This document shows positions 22,775 through 33,665 of a stretch of DNA of 64,000 nucleotides, piece after piece. The stretch comes from Ixodes scapularis (taxonomy: Eukaryota; Arthropoda; Arachnida; Ixodida; Ixodidae): the NCBI RefSeq assembly GCF_016920785.2, contig NW_024609846.1, forward strand, positions 110,040,831 to 110,104,830, given 5' to 3'. A model generated the notes under the pieces. The model made no database searches and was not told the DNA's origin. It saw nothing but the letters and a program-made list of their open reading frames with translations. The translations under genes and the position numbers were made by a program. Position 1 is the stretch's first letter. Each line of letters opens with the position of its first letter.

Positions 22775-23298
22775 TGCTTCCGTTTCAATAGACCATTTTA
22801 CGGTTTACAAACATGAACTGCCGCTTACGTCCCAAGCAACTCCCGGTCGTACCGTCTTTGCAAGCCTGCCAGTTTTGTCCACGTCACCAGCGCAAGAAGG
22901 CATAAACGTCACAAGAAAAGTACAGTTGGAGGTTCAAATAGGGCCTTCGGTTGTACAATTTGAAGGGGTTATGAAGCAATATCCGGTTGAAATATTCATG
23001 ACCTTACACGCACGGACCGCCACTGGTTTAGGAGCGTCTTGGTCGTCGTGGAATTGCGATGATAAAAGATAACTATTTCTTTCAGTCTTGCCTTCGCCAA
23101 GTTTGATGACGTGCGCGTGAACGAAGCTTTGCCCTTTGGCACGCTTGTAATTGCACGCACTTGCCCGCATAAACAGAGACATGGCTGCGGCCGGATGACC
23201 GGCTCGCAGTCGTCTATAGAGAATTTTGTAGAACCTGTTAGAACCTTGATTAAAAAATAAAAAAAGTGAACCAGGCATTTGCAGTCATTTTTTCGTGC
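22775..23298. other. stretch without a recognisable gene
   Basis: Short frames only. No repeat structure was recognised. Confidence 0.4.
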
Positions 23299-23625
23299 AC
23301 TCTTTTGAGTTTTTACGCCCTACTTTATCGGTGTTGGTAATCGCGCCTTTTTTATTTCCCTTCCTGGGGGTGATACACACTATTTAGAGGACGTACTGCG
23401 CAGACATAACGCCCTAATAAAAAGGTGTACATTGGAATCACACCCTAATTGAAAGGTGTTCGGAATAATGCCGTCCTTTAAGGGTGTTAAGGAAAAACAC
23501 CCTATTTTAGGGGCGTTAGGAGTAACGCCCTCTGTTTAGGGCGTTTTGCTACACCCAAATGGGTGTTAGTTATAGGACAAGCCATTTACACCCACAAGGG
23601 TATTACGATGTTTAGTGTGCGGGCA
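23299..23625. repeat. element built of TAACACCC/GGGTGTTA motifs
   Basis: Motifs such as AACGCCCT, GGGTGTTA, AAACACCCTA and GGGCGTTA alternate in both orientations through about 330 bp. The left end is GCACTCTTTTGAGTTTTTAC. The reverse complement of the right end is GCACACTAAACATCGTAATA, a loose terminal inverted repeat. It shares GGAAAAACACCC with the element at 19205 and its terminal GTTTAGTGTG with 15598. Probably a non-autonomous element family. Confidence 0.65.
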
Positions 23626-23631
23626 GCACAA

Positions 23632-25170
23632 GGTGTTGGGCCAATAGTGGAACACCATTGGCAAAAAAAAAGGTCCAATGATGGTCCACTTTAGCCAATG
23701 TGCCCCCAATATTGTCTATGCCATTATATAGAATCTTCAGTGATGGCTCAGATTCTCCAATGACCAACCAATATTGGAAGCACATTGGCATGAAATAGGC
23801 AATCTTGGCCTGTCAGTTCCATTCTCTTGCAAATATTGGAGGAACACTGGCAAAACATGGGCAATGTTGCCCTGTGTTGGGACAGCGCGGTCGTCCGGGG
23901 ACTCTGGGTACAGCAGGGAGCCGAGCCAGGGCGGGAACTCATGTGGAGGCCGGAAACACGAAGGACCAGGGAGCAGGAGGGGTGTCTCTTATATGATATA
24001 ACTCTTTATATATACATATGGACAGGTTACAGCATCTCAAGAACACCTGAGAACACTGTCAAGAACACCAGAGAACACACGCTAGCAGCGGCCTGCTGCT
24101 CATTTTATAATGTCCCCTTTCTCCACATCCCTAGTAGGGAATCCCCAGGGTTCATTGTTCGTAACGTCCAGGCACGCCAGCTCGCTCTCCCTCGCACTGC
24201 AACACGCGACACACACACGGAAGGGCCAGACATCCTTGGCCGCGGTGTCGCCGGTCAATCTCGGCGGACAATGGTGCCATCGAAGTCGAGGAAGGCGGAA
24301 GACATCCATAATTGCAGGCGTCCTGGCTTCCGTGTGTTAGGGGATAATCCCAAGGGCAATCCAAGCTGGAGAAATTGAGTACAGCCCCCTCCTTCCTCGA
24401 GGACGTTCCAAGGCTGTCGGGTCGCCGTGCCTCGAGGTCAGACAGATGAAGCAATTAAGGAGATGGACCGGACGGCAAAGTCGGCTACATTAAACTAGCG
24501 TGGGTCAGCCCGATGATCTCTCGGAGAAGGTCACGTCGTCCCCACTAACCAAGGTGCGTTGGCGACTCAAAGGCGCCTCTCGCTCTGTCTTCGGGCGCAG
24601 CTGACCGTAGCCACCTGGCGACGATGCTCCAGGGCGTTCACCTGTGCCGGTCGGTATGGAACGGCAAGGTCGTCTCCGGGGGCCTTTCGCAACGCCTGAC
24701 AGTTCCTTTGACTTGCGAATATTGGATGAACACTGGCATAAAATGGGCAATGTTGGCATCTTAGTTCCATTGGCTTGCGAATATTGGATGAACACTGGTA
24801 TAAAATGGGCAATCTTGGCCTGTCAGTTCTATTGGCTTGCGAATATTGGATAAATACTGGCGTAAACCGGACAATGTTGGCCTTTGAGTACCGTTGGCTT
24901 GCTAACATTGGATGAACACTGGAATCAAATTATAAACGTTGACCTGTCCGTGCCTTTGGCATTCCAACATTTGATGGGGACTGGCATAAAATTGATAGTG
25001 TTGGCTTGTCTGTAGCATTGGCTTGGCAATGTTGGGTAAACAAGAGCTTATAATGGTTACTATTGTCCTGTTGGTACCATTGGCTCATCGTCATTTCAAG
25101 AACACACTGGCCTATAATGGTCAGTGTGTTTTAGTCTGACAATAGCATTGGCTTAATAGTGGAAGCATGT
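23632..25170. repeat. 61-bp tandem array of TTGG/CCAA palindromes, interrupted by an LTR
   Basis: From 24709 to about 25160 a 61-base unit repeats about seven times; each unit contains TTGGCTTGCGAATATTGG, AACACTGGCATAAAATGGG and CAATGTTGGC. Homologous but diverged units occupy 23632-23874, and the phase resumes exactly after the insertion at 23875-24694. The left edge has GGGCAGCACA (23631), a motif found inverted at the right edge of the related region ending at 47461. Units decay toward the right. It encodes nothing. Confidence 0.8.
23875..24694 (+). mobile_element. probable 820-bp solo LTR with CCTG target duplication
   Basis: This segment interrupts the 61-bp array. The array stops after CAATGTTGCCCTG and resumes in phase with CCTGACAGTTCC, so CCTG (23871-23874 and 24695-24698) is duplicated. 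The insert begins TGTTGGGACAG and ends GCAACG, close to the TGTTG/CAACA ends of LTRs. It carries TATA-like sequence (about 23990-24020) and no protein domain. The phase argument is strong evidence for an insertion; calling it a solo LTR rests on its ends and size. Confidence 0.7.
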
Positions 25171-26730
25171 TGAAAAGGGCTGGTTTAGGCGTGTTCGTTT
25201 TACTTCAACAAGTTGAAATTGCTCGAGCGCTTCTAAATATTGTTATTTTTTTAAAGCGCGATTCAGGTGCTTTTCTGCGAAGTAAACAAGACAATAACAA
25301 GGTACAGAACTTAATGGCGAAGTTTTGATCCTTCACTGCGCACATTAAGGAGTCACGAGCAATATGGGCTCATCAGGACCGCCAACTGGAAAAAAAAAAA
25401 AGAAAAACGATGTCCACGTTATTGAGTCAGCATAATAGAGTATTATGTTCACTATGATCTCGACAGAAAAGTTTCGTACACTAACTGCGGGCTTGGGGAC
25501 TGCACCTCGTGTCAGGTGAAACACCTCTTTGCTATTGACTCGAACGAGACACTATTCTGAAATGTGGTTACACAATGACGGCTCTATGACTTTACGGCAC
25601 TACTGGTGCCACAATAAGAGGCCTAATGCCTCCTACACGGCGCCAAGGCACTGATGGCAGACGACAATGTTGGTCTTGATTTAGAGTCTAGCCCCTTTTT
25701 TCCGCATTTGATTTATCATTGTCTCTTTCTAATTTTGACATTAGGCTCCGAGCTGATTTTGGAGCTTCGTGTCTGTCAGTTCCTTTTCCTCCTCTTGCTG
25801 TAGAGTTATCATGTTAAGCAATCTTACTACATTGGTTTTTGAAAACCCGGATAGCAAATACCAGCAGAAACAAACGAAAGAATTTGAGAGAGAGAAGTGT
25901 TCAAGGGAGGGTCGGGCGCCGACGACCTCGGAACGGCTTCGGAAAAGGCGAGAGAGAGTGATAAAAGAACCCCCCGTTTTCCCCACGCCGTCACTAATCT
26001 CTCTAAATCTATCCTTTCTGAGCGAAGAGGACTCAGCGTCCTTGAGGGATGAGGACACCGCGCATTCCTAAGCTGAGAGTGCCGTGGGAGCTACGTGCCG
26101 GCCGGGTGCCTACATGTTTCCGCCACTCCGTTGTTTAGGGTGGCAACAACGTTTGTGATACCTGTTGCCGACCAACCAGTGTTGCCTCCCTCGTTACCAT
26201 GGCAACCTCCGCTGCTTTCGTCGGCCATTTTGTCACACTCGTCGGTCGCGTGCTCGGACTACGCCGCTAATCCTCGCTACAGCTAGGGAGCGCTCACCGC
26301 TCTCGTTCCGACGGCGAGGTTTCGTCGTTCAATGCCGGTCTGTTGCGTTCAAGTTTTTCGCGGGAACTCGCGTTTTGATAAAAGCAACGCACGCTTCCTG
26401 CTCGCAACTTCAAAGTATGAAACATCCGAATAAAGAGAGCGACAGCCACGACCACCGCCATCCCGCTGAGCCTCCGACTCCTCTTATGAACAGAAACGAA
26501 ACTGGCCTCACATTGTTGCCGGTGTGTCGTGACTACAGAAACTCAACGTTGTTCACGTTTAGCGAAATAAGAAGTGGGCGGTGGGAGAAGATCTGGAAAA
26601 GGTTAACAAGAAGTTGGCGCCACCCTAAAGTGGAGCGGAAACATGTAGGTACCCTAGGCCGGACCAGTCATCACCTGCACCGCTCTCTGCGCGTGGTTAC
26701 GGAAAAGAGCGTGATCACGTGATTAAAAAA
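25171..26730. other. stretch without a recognisable gene
   Basis: The longest frame is 185 codons at 26165-26722 (plus) and is rich in Arg, Ser and Thr without a domain. A purine-rich stretch at 25877-25980 and a GC-rich stretch near 26100-26300 are noted. No splice-supported coding sequence was identified. Confidence 0.4.
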
Positions 26731-27138
26731 GTGAAAGCCGTGACAACTCCCTGTAACGCCGAATTGGAGCGCAGCTCTTGAGGAAAAGGAGGGAAGGGTA
26801 CTGAGGGGAGGGTAGACCCCTCCTCCTCCTCCTCCTTCTTCTTCTTCTCCTCCCCTCATTCTTTAATATGCTCCAGGGGGTCACCTGATCTCGGGGGAGG
26901 AAGTCACGTGACTTCGGGGGGAGGAAGGTCATGTGACCTTGGGGGTCACGTGGTGGTCACCTTGAGGGGTCACGTGACCGGGGGTCACGTGATTTTGGGG
27001 TGACCTTGGGAGGGGTCCCGTGACCTCGGGGGGTCACGTGACCTTGGGGGGTTACGTGACCTTGGGGTGACCTTGGTTACGCCGACGGCGACGCCGACGC
27101 CGCTCAAGCCGGAAACGGGCACCTAAGAGCTGCGCTCT
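26731..27138 (-). mobile_element. AGAGCGC-ended element, copy 2 (inverted)
   Basis: This is the reverse complement of the arrangement at 7834. It runs from GTGAAAGCCG at 26731, through the conserved tail and AGCGCAGCTCTTGAGG, a CCTCC/CTTCTT tract, then GGTCACGTGACC units in a G-rich context (about 26880-27060), a GCCGAC hexamer run, and the terminal AGAGCTGCGCTCT ending at 27138. The core units differ in number and spacing from copies 1 and 3, while the ends are nearly identical. Confidence 0.75.
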
Positions 27139-27261
27139 AAAATAGACCTGCGATTGGTTCACCGAACTTCTTAGCTTCCTCTACAATCAAAGCTGAGGGG
27201 TGATGGAGTCCACACACACGCGCACAGAAAGTGGGATTGCGTGTACCAAGGCCACACGTTA

Positions 27262-27281
27262 AGGCCCGACCACACTAGCGT
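27262..27281 (+). repeat. left terminal inverted repeat of the Harbinger element
   Basis: AGGCCCGACCACACTAGCGT is preceded by TTA. It is followed by a GC-rich subterminal stretch (27283-27325) of GCCGCC-type motifs that may be the binding region for the partner protein. Confidence 0.85.
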
Positions 27282-27920
27282 GAACGGCGCCGCCGGGCGG
27301 CACCGCCGTCCGGCGTCCCAACGCGAGGAGTCCACATTGGCCTCCGTTTTGCTTGGTTTTGCCGGCGTTTTATAGTCACGTGACAGAACTGGATCTCGCG
27401 CCTCCGCTGCCTCCGCCGGATTTCCCGCGCTTTCGTCGTCTGCTCTTCGTTAGTTTCTTCCGTTTCGGCTCCCATCTTTTGCTTAGAGCAGCCTCGAAAG
27501 TGCGCTCGCTGCCCATATGGCGGGTGTCAATGATGACCTGGTGATCAGCATCAATGTAATCCTCCTAGCCTGCACTTTAATTTTGCGACGTCGCCGCGCT
27601 CGGAAGGCAAGGAGGAGCCGGTTCTGGGTCCGGCCTAGTTGGCGCTTCCGAAACACCGAGGGACAGGCCAGCGCTTTGCTGCCCCGGCTGCGCGCCAGAG
27701 ACGAAGGCTACTTTCGAGAGTGAGTGATTGAATTGGTTGCGACAAGTGTTCACCATGTATACTTAATAACTGATGTTTGTTACCTCTCTTGCAGCTTTCT
27801 TCGAATGCCGCCAAGCACATTCGACACATTACTCGGACTTGTGGGGCCCAAGATCGAGCGCAAAGTGACGCCGTTTCGGGAACCCATCTCGCCGCACGAT
27901 CGGCTGGCTATCACGCTAAG

Positions 27921-28889
27921 GTGAGAGCAATAATTAGTTTGTAGTTAATTTAGACTCATAAATTAATTGTACTAATTGGATAAAACTTAAGTGAGAAAAT
28001 CGAAATATTGAAAATAACGCTAAAGCTATGTGGGTTAAATGACGAACTGAATGAGCGCGAGTGAAAAAATAAATTCCGCAGTGGGCTGGGAGCAGTTATG
28101 TGATTATTAGCAGAATCCAATGAACAGAAGAAAATGGCAACACAATAACCATAAAACACCTTTCCTATAGCTAGCTACCAAAAGATGCATTTATTGATAC
28201 CTAGAGGGAAATCTACCCACATGCGCCGTAGTGCCAGATCCGTTATAGCATATCCTTGTGACTGGTCTCGTTTTTCTCCACCCAACTTACGAAAAGTATT
28301 CGGAGTACGTAACCGAGCTTGAGCCCGACACCCAGATATGACAAAAAGCTCTCGAAGCAAAAACTTCAACCCCATTTGAAATATCATCTTGATATATATG
28401 CAGTAATAATCAAGTTAGATATCAAGTTTCACAAACCTGTAATTTCCTCTTATGCCTTAGCTTACAGTCCTTGGTAATTTTGTATCAGATTTAACTGATA
28501 TCTTCCACCAAATTTCCATAAAGTCTGCACAATCCGCTCGTCACTGGTGCAGAATGTTTTTGACGAACAGTGAGATTGCTTGAGATACCCTCGATTGGGC
28601 TTGAGATGTGCAATTAATCGAATTCCATGTTTTCGGGTTTAGTTTTTTTTTATTTTAAATCTGTTTTAATTGGTATTTATTTCGTCTCACATTTGTGTTT
28701 CTCGGGGACTATTTTCGGCATCCGGAAGATTGCAGCCTTTATCGGGGCTTATGTTTAAGAAAACAACACAGGAGTTTCATTCCCCATCCTCTAGGGAACA
28801 TATGCATGACCTAAATAATTATAAAACCATGTCATTACCAAAAAGAAAAGAAAATAAGAGGAGTGCGCGCGCGCGCGCACGCACGCATG

Positions 28890-28936
<47 letters not shown>

Positions 28937-30169
28937 CAACCTCATGAATAGTTCAGTGTGGGTGGTGTCCTATAAATCACCAAAAATAAAGTTGTACATT
29001 AAAAAAAATATTCCCATGAAGCTTTTTTTTTTTTTTACTTCTATTTAACCAGCAGCTCCCAGTCAAGGTTTTTTTATTCTCCTGAATAAAAGAAAAAGAC
29101 AGCTCGGATTCATTGGTATAAACTGAACACGTTGAACCCCAATTCGTAAGTTATCCCTTTCCTGAGGTTTCATCTTCTCTGCAGTGTTTACTACGGCACA
29201 TATGAGCAAACATTGTTTTGTGCATTGATGGTTACATTCCACCCCTAAAGTTGGCTTCACCTCAACATCAGAAAAAGGCGATTGGAGCTTCTCTGCAGTG
29301 TTCATAAGAATGCAAACAAATCTCCAAGTAGAGTCTTTGTATGAATATATGAATATTTGTATGAATATATATATGAATATATGCTGAAGGTCGGCATTTT
29401 TGGCTGTGAAGCATGTTTGATCTTGACGCAGCACTCGTCTCCACAACATGCTTGGACACATCCATGCCAAATGCTGATGGAGCACTCGTATCCAATGTCC
29501 GCTTGAAAATGTTGCCCGAAGTCGGACAAATTGAGACAACACGCCCTTCCCAGAAGCTCAGTTGGTGCTGACAGGCATTGCGCTCTCGTAGACCTGCCGA
29601 AGCTGTTGGCGAGAGGGAGTGAAGTCAAGAAGCATGGCTGTAAACAGGAGGGGTGGAGGTATACAACAGCACCCCATGTGCGGCCTTGAGGGGTGTTTGC
29701 AAAATGTTGCTACATATAAGCAGCAGATTCAACAATCTAGTTTCAGCACAACTCATCAAAGAACGAAAGCAATAGCCCTCATCAGGCAATCAGAGTGGCA
29801 GAGTGGAGCACTGGACAACTTTGCATGGGACGAGTACACTCCGGATATCCTGTCACACGCCTCAACTTCACGCTCTGATTGGGTCGCCAGGGTCTTAGCT
29901 TCTGCTATTTTCCAAGTTATACTGAAACATGATACAAATCGTGGGCAGTTTTGAAAGGGGTCTATCATGCTCACTGGAGCTGCACTTAACATCAAAGCTC
30001 CTTTAGTTTGACTTACCATAAATGCTCCTCAAGGTATGTTACCCATTATCCACAAAGGTAGGGGGATTTTTTTTTTTTTTCCAAAGCAATGCTGTTGCAC
30101 ATAACTAGCAGCCGAGAATGTTCTTAGTGTAATTCCAGATATATATGGCATGTATGTTTGTCATTTCAG
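27921..30169 (+). other. transposase intron 2
   Basis: The GT at 27921 (AAG|GTGAGAG) and the AG at 30168-30169 (ATTTCAG|G) define it. It contains the CA microsatellite, a TATGAATA-type short repeat at 29340-29385, and no recognised element. The 159-codon minus frame at 29063-29542 has no known domain and overlaps the repeat. Confidence 0.7.
28862..28932 (+). repeat. (GC)n-(CA)n compound microsatellite
   Basis: A GCGCGC run is followed by GCAC and CATA units and then about 19 CA dinucleotides. It lies in transposase intron 2, and the frames crossing it are artefacts. Confidence 0.95.
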
Positions 30170-30511
30170 GTTTCTTGCCAATGGTGACACCTTCCGCAGC
30201 CTCTCGTACAATTTTCTCATCGGTCGGTCAACTGCAGCTGTGATCATCAGGCAAACAACTGCTGCGATTTGGGAAAGCCTTCAGCCTCTTTACCTGCTAT
30301 TTCCCCAGTGCGCTAGGGAGTGGAAGAAGGTGAATAAACTAGTTTCTGTAAAGCAAAGTTAGTTCAAAGTAACTAAAAACTGAGCACAAAAATATTTTAC
30401 AGTGGCAGCTGTTAGTGGCTCGTTCCCCTGTTTTCCAAAAGCGTGAGTGTGAATGACAAATTTTCCCGCTTAATTTAGAGGCAAAATTGACATCTTGTGA
30501 CCTATGCACCA

Positions 30512-30550
30512 ATTTGGTGACCCAGACGTGATCCGTCTGGGTCACCAAAT
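30512..30550. repeat. perfect 17-bp hairpin in transposase intron 3
   Basis: The arms ATTTGGTGACCCAGACG and CGTCTGGGTCACCAAAT are separated by TGATC. It lies within 250 bp of a tandem repeat that also contains GTGACCTA motifs, so both may belong to one element. Confidence 0.9.
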
Positions 30551-30739
30551 ATGTAGGAACCAAAGACTTGGCACTACATATTTATGTATACCATTTACAA
30601 AGTACAACAAAATGGGCGACGTAGACTGATTTTCGAAATCGTTGAGCATGTTCTGCCTCCAAGCTCATAAATGACAGTCCTTTTTGTCGGCTGCGTTTTC
30701 ATTCACTTGTGCGAGCAATCCTTCCATGCCCACGCACAT

Positions 30740-31035
30740 ATTCAGCCTCCTTGCTAAAATTATTGGAAAAATATGTCACATGACCTATGTACCTATTCAG
30801 TTTCCCTGCTAGATTTAGCGACAAAATTGACGTTATGTGACCTACGGACAAATTCAGTTTCCCTACTAAATTTTGCGGGAAAATTGATGTGACATGACCT
30901 CATGTCACGGGACCTAGACAAATACAGGTTCCCCACTAAATTTAGCAGAAAACTTGACGTGACGTGACCTATGCGGCAATTCAGTTTCCCCGGGAATTTT
31001 GGCAGGAAAACACATCCCGACCTTGCTGGCGCTGT
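30740..31035 (+). repeat. about 57-bp tandem repeat, five decayed units
   Basis: Units begin ATTCAGTTTCCC (30740, 30794, 30852, 30922, 30979) and contain ACTAAATTTAGC, AAAATTGACGT and GTGACCTA. Spacing ranges from 54 to 70 bases. A partial, more distant unit lies at 30460-30510. It is non-coding, in transposase intron 3. Confidence 0.75.
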
Positions 31036-31688
31036 CTAAACGCATGACATTGTGTGATTATCGCACAATTTTTTATTTCATACATCACACAGAGTTCACT
31101 GTTTGGGTAACAAGTTTTTCATTATTCTAAAATTGTATTGAACTGTATATAACTATTTTAGATTGCAGCAGACATGGAGCTGTATTGGAACTTCCCGAAC
31201 TGCATCGGAAGTAGTGATGGGAAGTACATTAACATAGAATGCCCAGACAACACCGGCTCGAGAAATCTCAACTACAAGAAAACATTCAGTGTTGTTCTTC
31301 TTGCTTCATGTGATGCACACTACAGGTAAAGTTTCTCTCTGCAGACATACTGGGAAGAGATATTGCTCAGGTTCAACCAGTGGTTTATCATGAGTGCCCA
31401 TAAAAAGCACAATACCTCGTCAACAGTGCATTGTAAAGCAGACTAAACTAAGGCATTTTGCTGCTGAATGCAACACTGCAATAGTGAATTCGTTTCACTG
31501 CACCTGTGCCCTCACAGTGTCTTTCACCACACTGCGCGAGTGTAATGAAACAAATTCGCTATAATACAGTACAGTGGAACACCTACCTGTAGTACGGCTT
31601 TCACGAGACCACACAAAAAGGTTCATCTATAATAAATATAAAACATGATTACAACTATTATAAAATACTGAGCATCCACCCATTACTA

Positions 31689-33010
31689 CTAAGTGCCCCC
31701 CCCCCCCCCCCCACCCCCAACCCCGACTTTTACATTTGTAAAACATGCACTGACCATGTCTCGCACTGACCTAAGAAGCGCCGATATAGACTTGTTCCAT
31801 ATGTTTATCTTCAAATTTTGAGTGGGCGCTTGCTCGTGACTTTGTGGTGGGGTGCTCGGCCGTGCATGGCGGTAGAACATTCGGGTGCCTTCCGGATTAC
31901 AATGAGGCAAATATGCATACTTTTCATAAGTACCCCACAGGAGTGCCTGGACGACCGACGCCTTGTAGCTCGCAGGGTGGTTTGAGTCAAATCGGAGATA
32001 GCGCCCAGTGTGTGTCGGTTTTCTGTACACTGTGAATTCCAATTGATCTTTTTGTCTTTTGACCAGCACGTCAAGAAACGGCAGGGCGTCGTTCTTTTCA
32101 GTTTCAACGGTGAACTGGATGGCCTGCTCGATGGAGTTGAGGTGTGCCAAAAAGTTGTTCACTTCTGACTTCTTCATAATGCAGACGCAATCGTCGACAT
32201 ACCGTAAAAACGCTTTAAGGCGTGCAGTGAAAGACTGCAGCGCGTTGTTCAATGGCTTTCATTGTCAGGTTGGCCGTGGTGACGGAGATGGATGCACCCA
32301 TTGCGGTTCCGCTGGTCTGCTTGAAGAATTCTCCTTTAAAGCTGAAGTAGGTGCTCCCCAGGCAGAACTCCAGCAGGCGGCACAGTTCGTCCACCGTAAG
32401 GCTCGTCCGTTCGCTCAGCTTCTTGTCTCCCTCGAGGGCAGCTCTGGTTGTGGCGACTGCCAGGGGAACCGGCACGCTGGTGAAGAGCGAGCCGACGTCG
32501 AACGACACCAGGCTGTCGTCATCGTTTACCTTTAGTTGCGTAACCTGTTCCACAAAGTGCCGGGTGTTCCGCACATAGGTCGCTGCGTTTCCAACGAGAG
32601 GAGAGAGAGTGCTGTGGAGGTAGTTCGATAATCCCCGAAGTGGTGAGGTTGTGAAATCCACGATCGGCCGGAGAGGGACGTTAGGCTTATGAACCTTAGG
32701 AAGACCGTAGAAACCGGGAGCAAACCCATTCCTGCACAGAAGCCGCAGATGAAGGCTCCGCGCGTCAGGGTGCTTCTTAAAAATTTCAGAAAGGATATTG
32801 TTCGGTTTTGTCTGAACTTGTGATGTCGGGTCTTTCCTGAGCTTTTGATAGGCAGAGCTGTCAAGAAGGTCCCGAATCTTGTTCTCGTAGACATCCCGGT
32901 CAAGGACCACAGTCGAATTTCCTTTGTCCGCGGGTAGAATCATGATGTTTGTGTCTCCTCGAAGCTCCCGGAGAGCTGCTATCTCTTCTCGTGGCAGGTT
33001 ATGCTGTTGA
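31689..33010 (-). pseudogene. Penelope-like reverse transcriptase fragment, frameshifted
   Basis: The first frame (33000-32215) contains ILPADKGNSTVVLDR, FYGLPKVHKP, SFDVGSLFTSVP (motif A with its catalytic Asp) and QTSGTAMGAS (motif B). The frame then shifts near 32230, and the second frame (32252-31689) carries LRYVDDCVCIM (motif C, YVDD, 32190-32201) and LPFLDVLVKR. Order and motifs match PLE RT, which is related to telomerase rather than to LINE RT. The N terminus is missing at the inversion junction and the C terminus runs into a G-rich tract. The first dozen residues of the open frame upstream of HNLPREE are antisense of the endonuclease linker, not RT. Confidence 0.87.
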
Positions 33011-33665
33011 CGACGACGACAAGAAATCGCACATCCCCGCTCAACCACGCGTATCTGCGTCCCTTACATAAAGGAAACCAGCTCGCGCGTGTGCTGGCAA
33101 AAGAAGGCATCCAGACGTCCCACAAACCAGTGTCAACGCTTGGACACCTGATGCCCCGGCCAAAAGACCGTCCCGCCAAGGAAAGAGCGCAAGGCGTTAT
33201 TTACCAGATTCCTTGTGCGGATTGCCCTGCCACATACATTGGCGAAACCAATAACTTTAAAGAAAGACTTCGCCAGCACAAAACCGAGGTGCGAAAATTC
33301 GATCATGAGCGCAGCGCGGTTGCGGAACACAGTGACTCAAATGACCACCGCATTGACTTCTACAACACACGCATTCTCGGCATTGAGACCAATTCCCGGC
33401 AAAGGCTCTTCGTCGAGTCATATCACATCCAAACCACACCGCAAAACATCAATTGGTCGCTTGGCGCTTTACCGTCCGCCTACGTCAGCGGGCTCAGCCA
33501 CATTATGATCGCGAAAACATCACGTCCACTGCCGTAAAACAAGACCACTTGCTCCTCGCGCACACAGTCGCCCCTGAAGAAGAAACCAAGCAGGTTTCGA
33601 AACGTTGGGCTCCTTTTTATTTTTGGTTGGCGTTCCTTCCTCCTCTTCTAATTGTTCTTACCTAA
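31690..33665. mobile_element. Penelope-like element, inverted in its 5' part, inside transposase intron 4
   Basis: A Penelope-type reverse transcriptase lies on the minus strand (33010-31689) and the matching GIY-YIG endonuclease on the plus strand (33010-33537). They meet head to head near 33000-33020. In intact elements RT and endonuclease are one reading frame in one direction, so the RT part has been inverted relative to the 3' end. The plus-strand end after the stop (33538-33665, TTTCGAAACGTTGGGCTCC) looks like a typical PLE tail. The far RT end runs into a C tract at 31698-31715. The copy sits between exons 4 and 5 and does not disrupt their splice sites. Confidence 0.85.
33010..33537 (+). 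pseudogene. Penelope-like GIY-YIG endonuclease domain with linker
   Basis: The linker includes LARVLAKEGIQT and RPKDRPAKE. The nuclease follows: GVIYQIPC then ATYIGET (GIY and YIG strands), with Arg in FKERLRQHK and Glu in RLFVESYHI, the two catalytic positions of the GIY-YIG fold. The frame is open to a TAA at 33535. The CCHH-type Cys residues of the linker (IPCADCP) are present. It would nick target DNA for priming by the RT. It is cut off from its RT by the inversion, so on its own it is a fragment. Confidence 0.87.

Noticed and set aside
24697..25170. CRISPR-like array (regular 61-bp spacing)
   Set aside because: The whole unit repeats without unique spacers, and the host is eukaryotic.
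29063..29628. 108- and 159-codon minus frames in transposase intron 2
   Set aside because: They run through a TATGAATA simple repeat, and no domain or splice support was seen.
32059..32535. 158-codon plus-strand frame
   Set aside because: It is antisense to Penelope RT motifs A, B and C.
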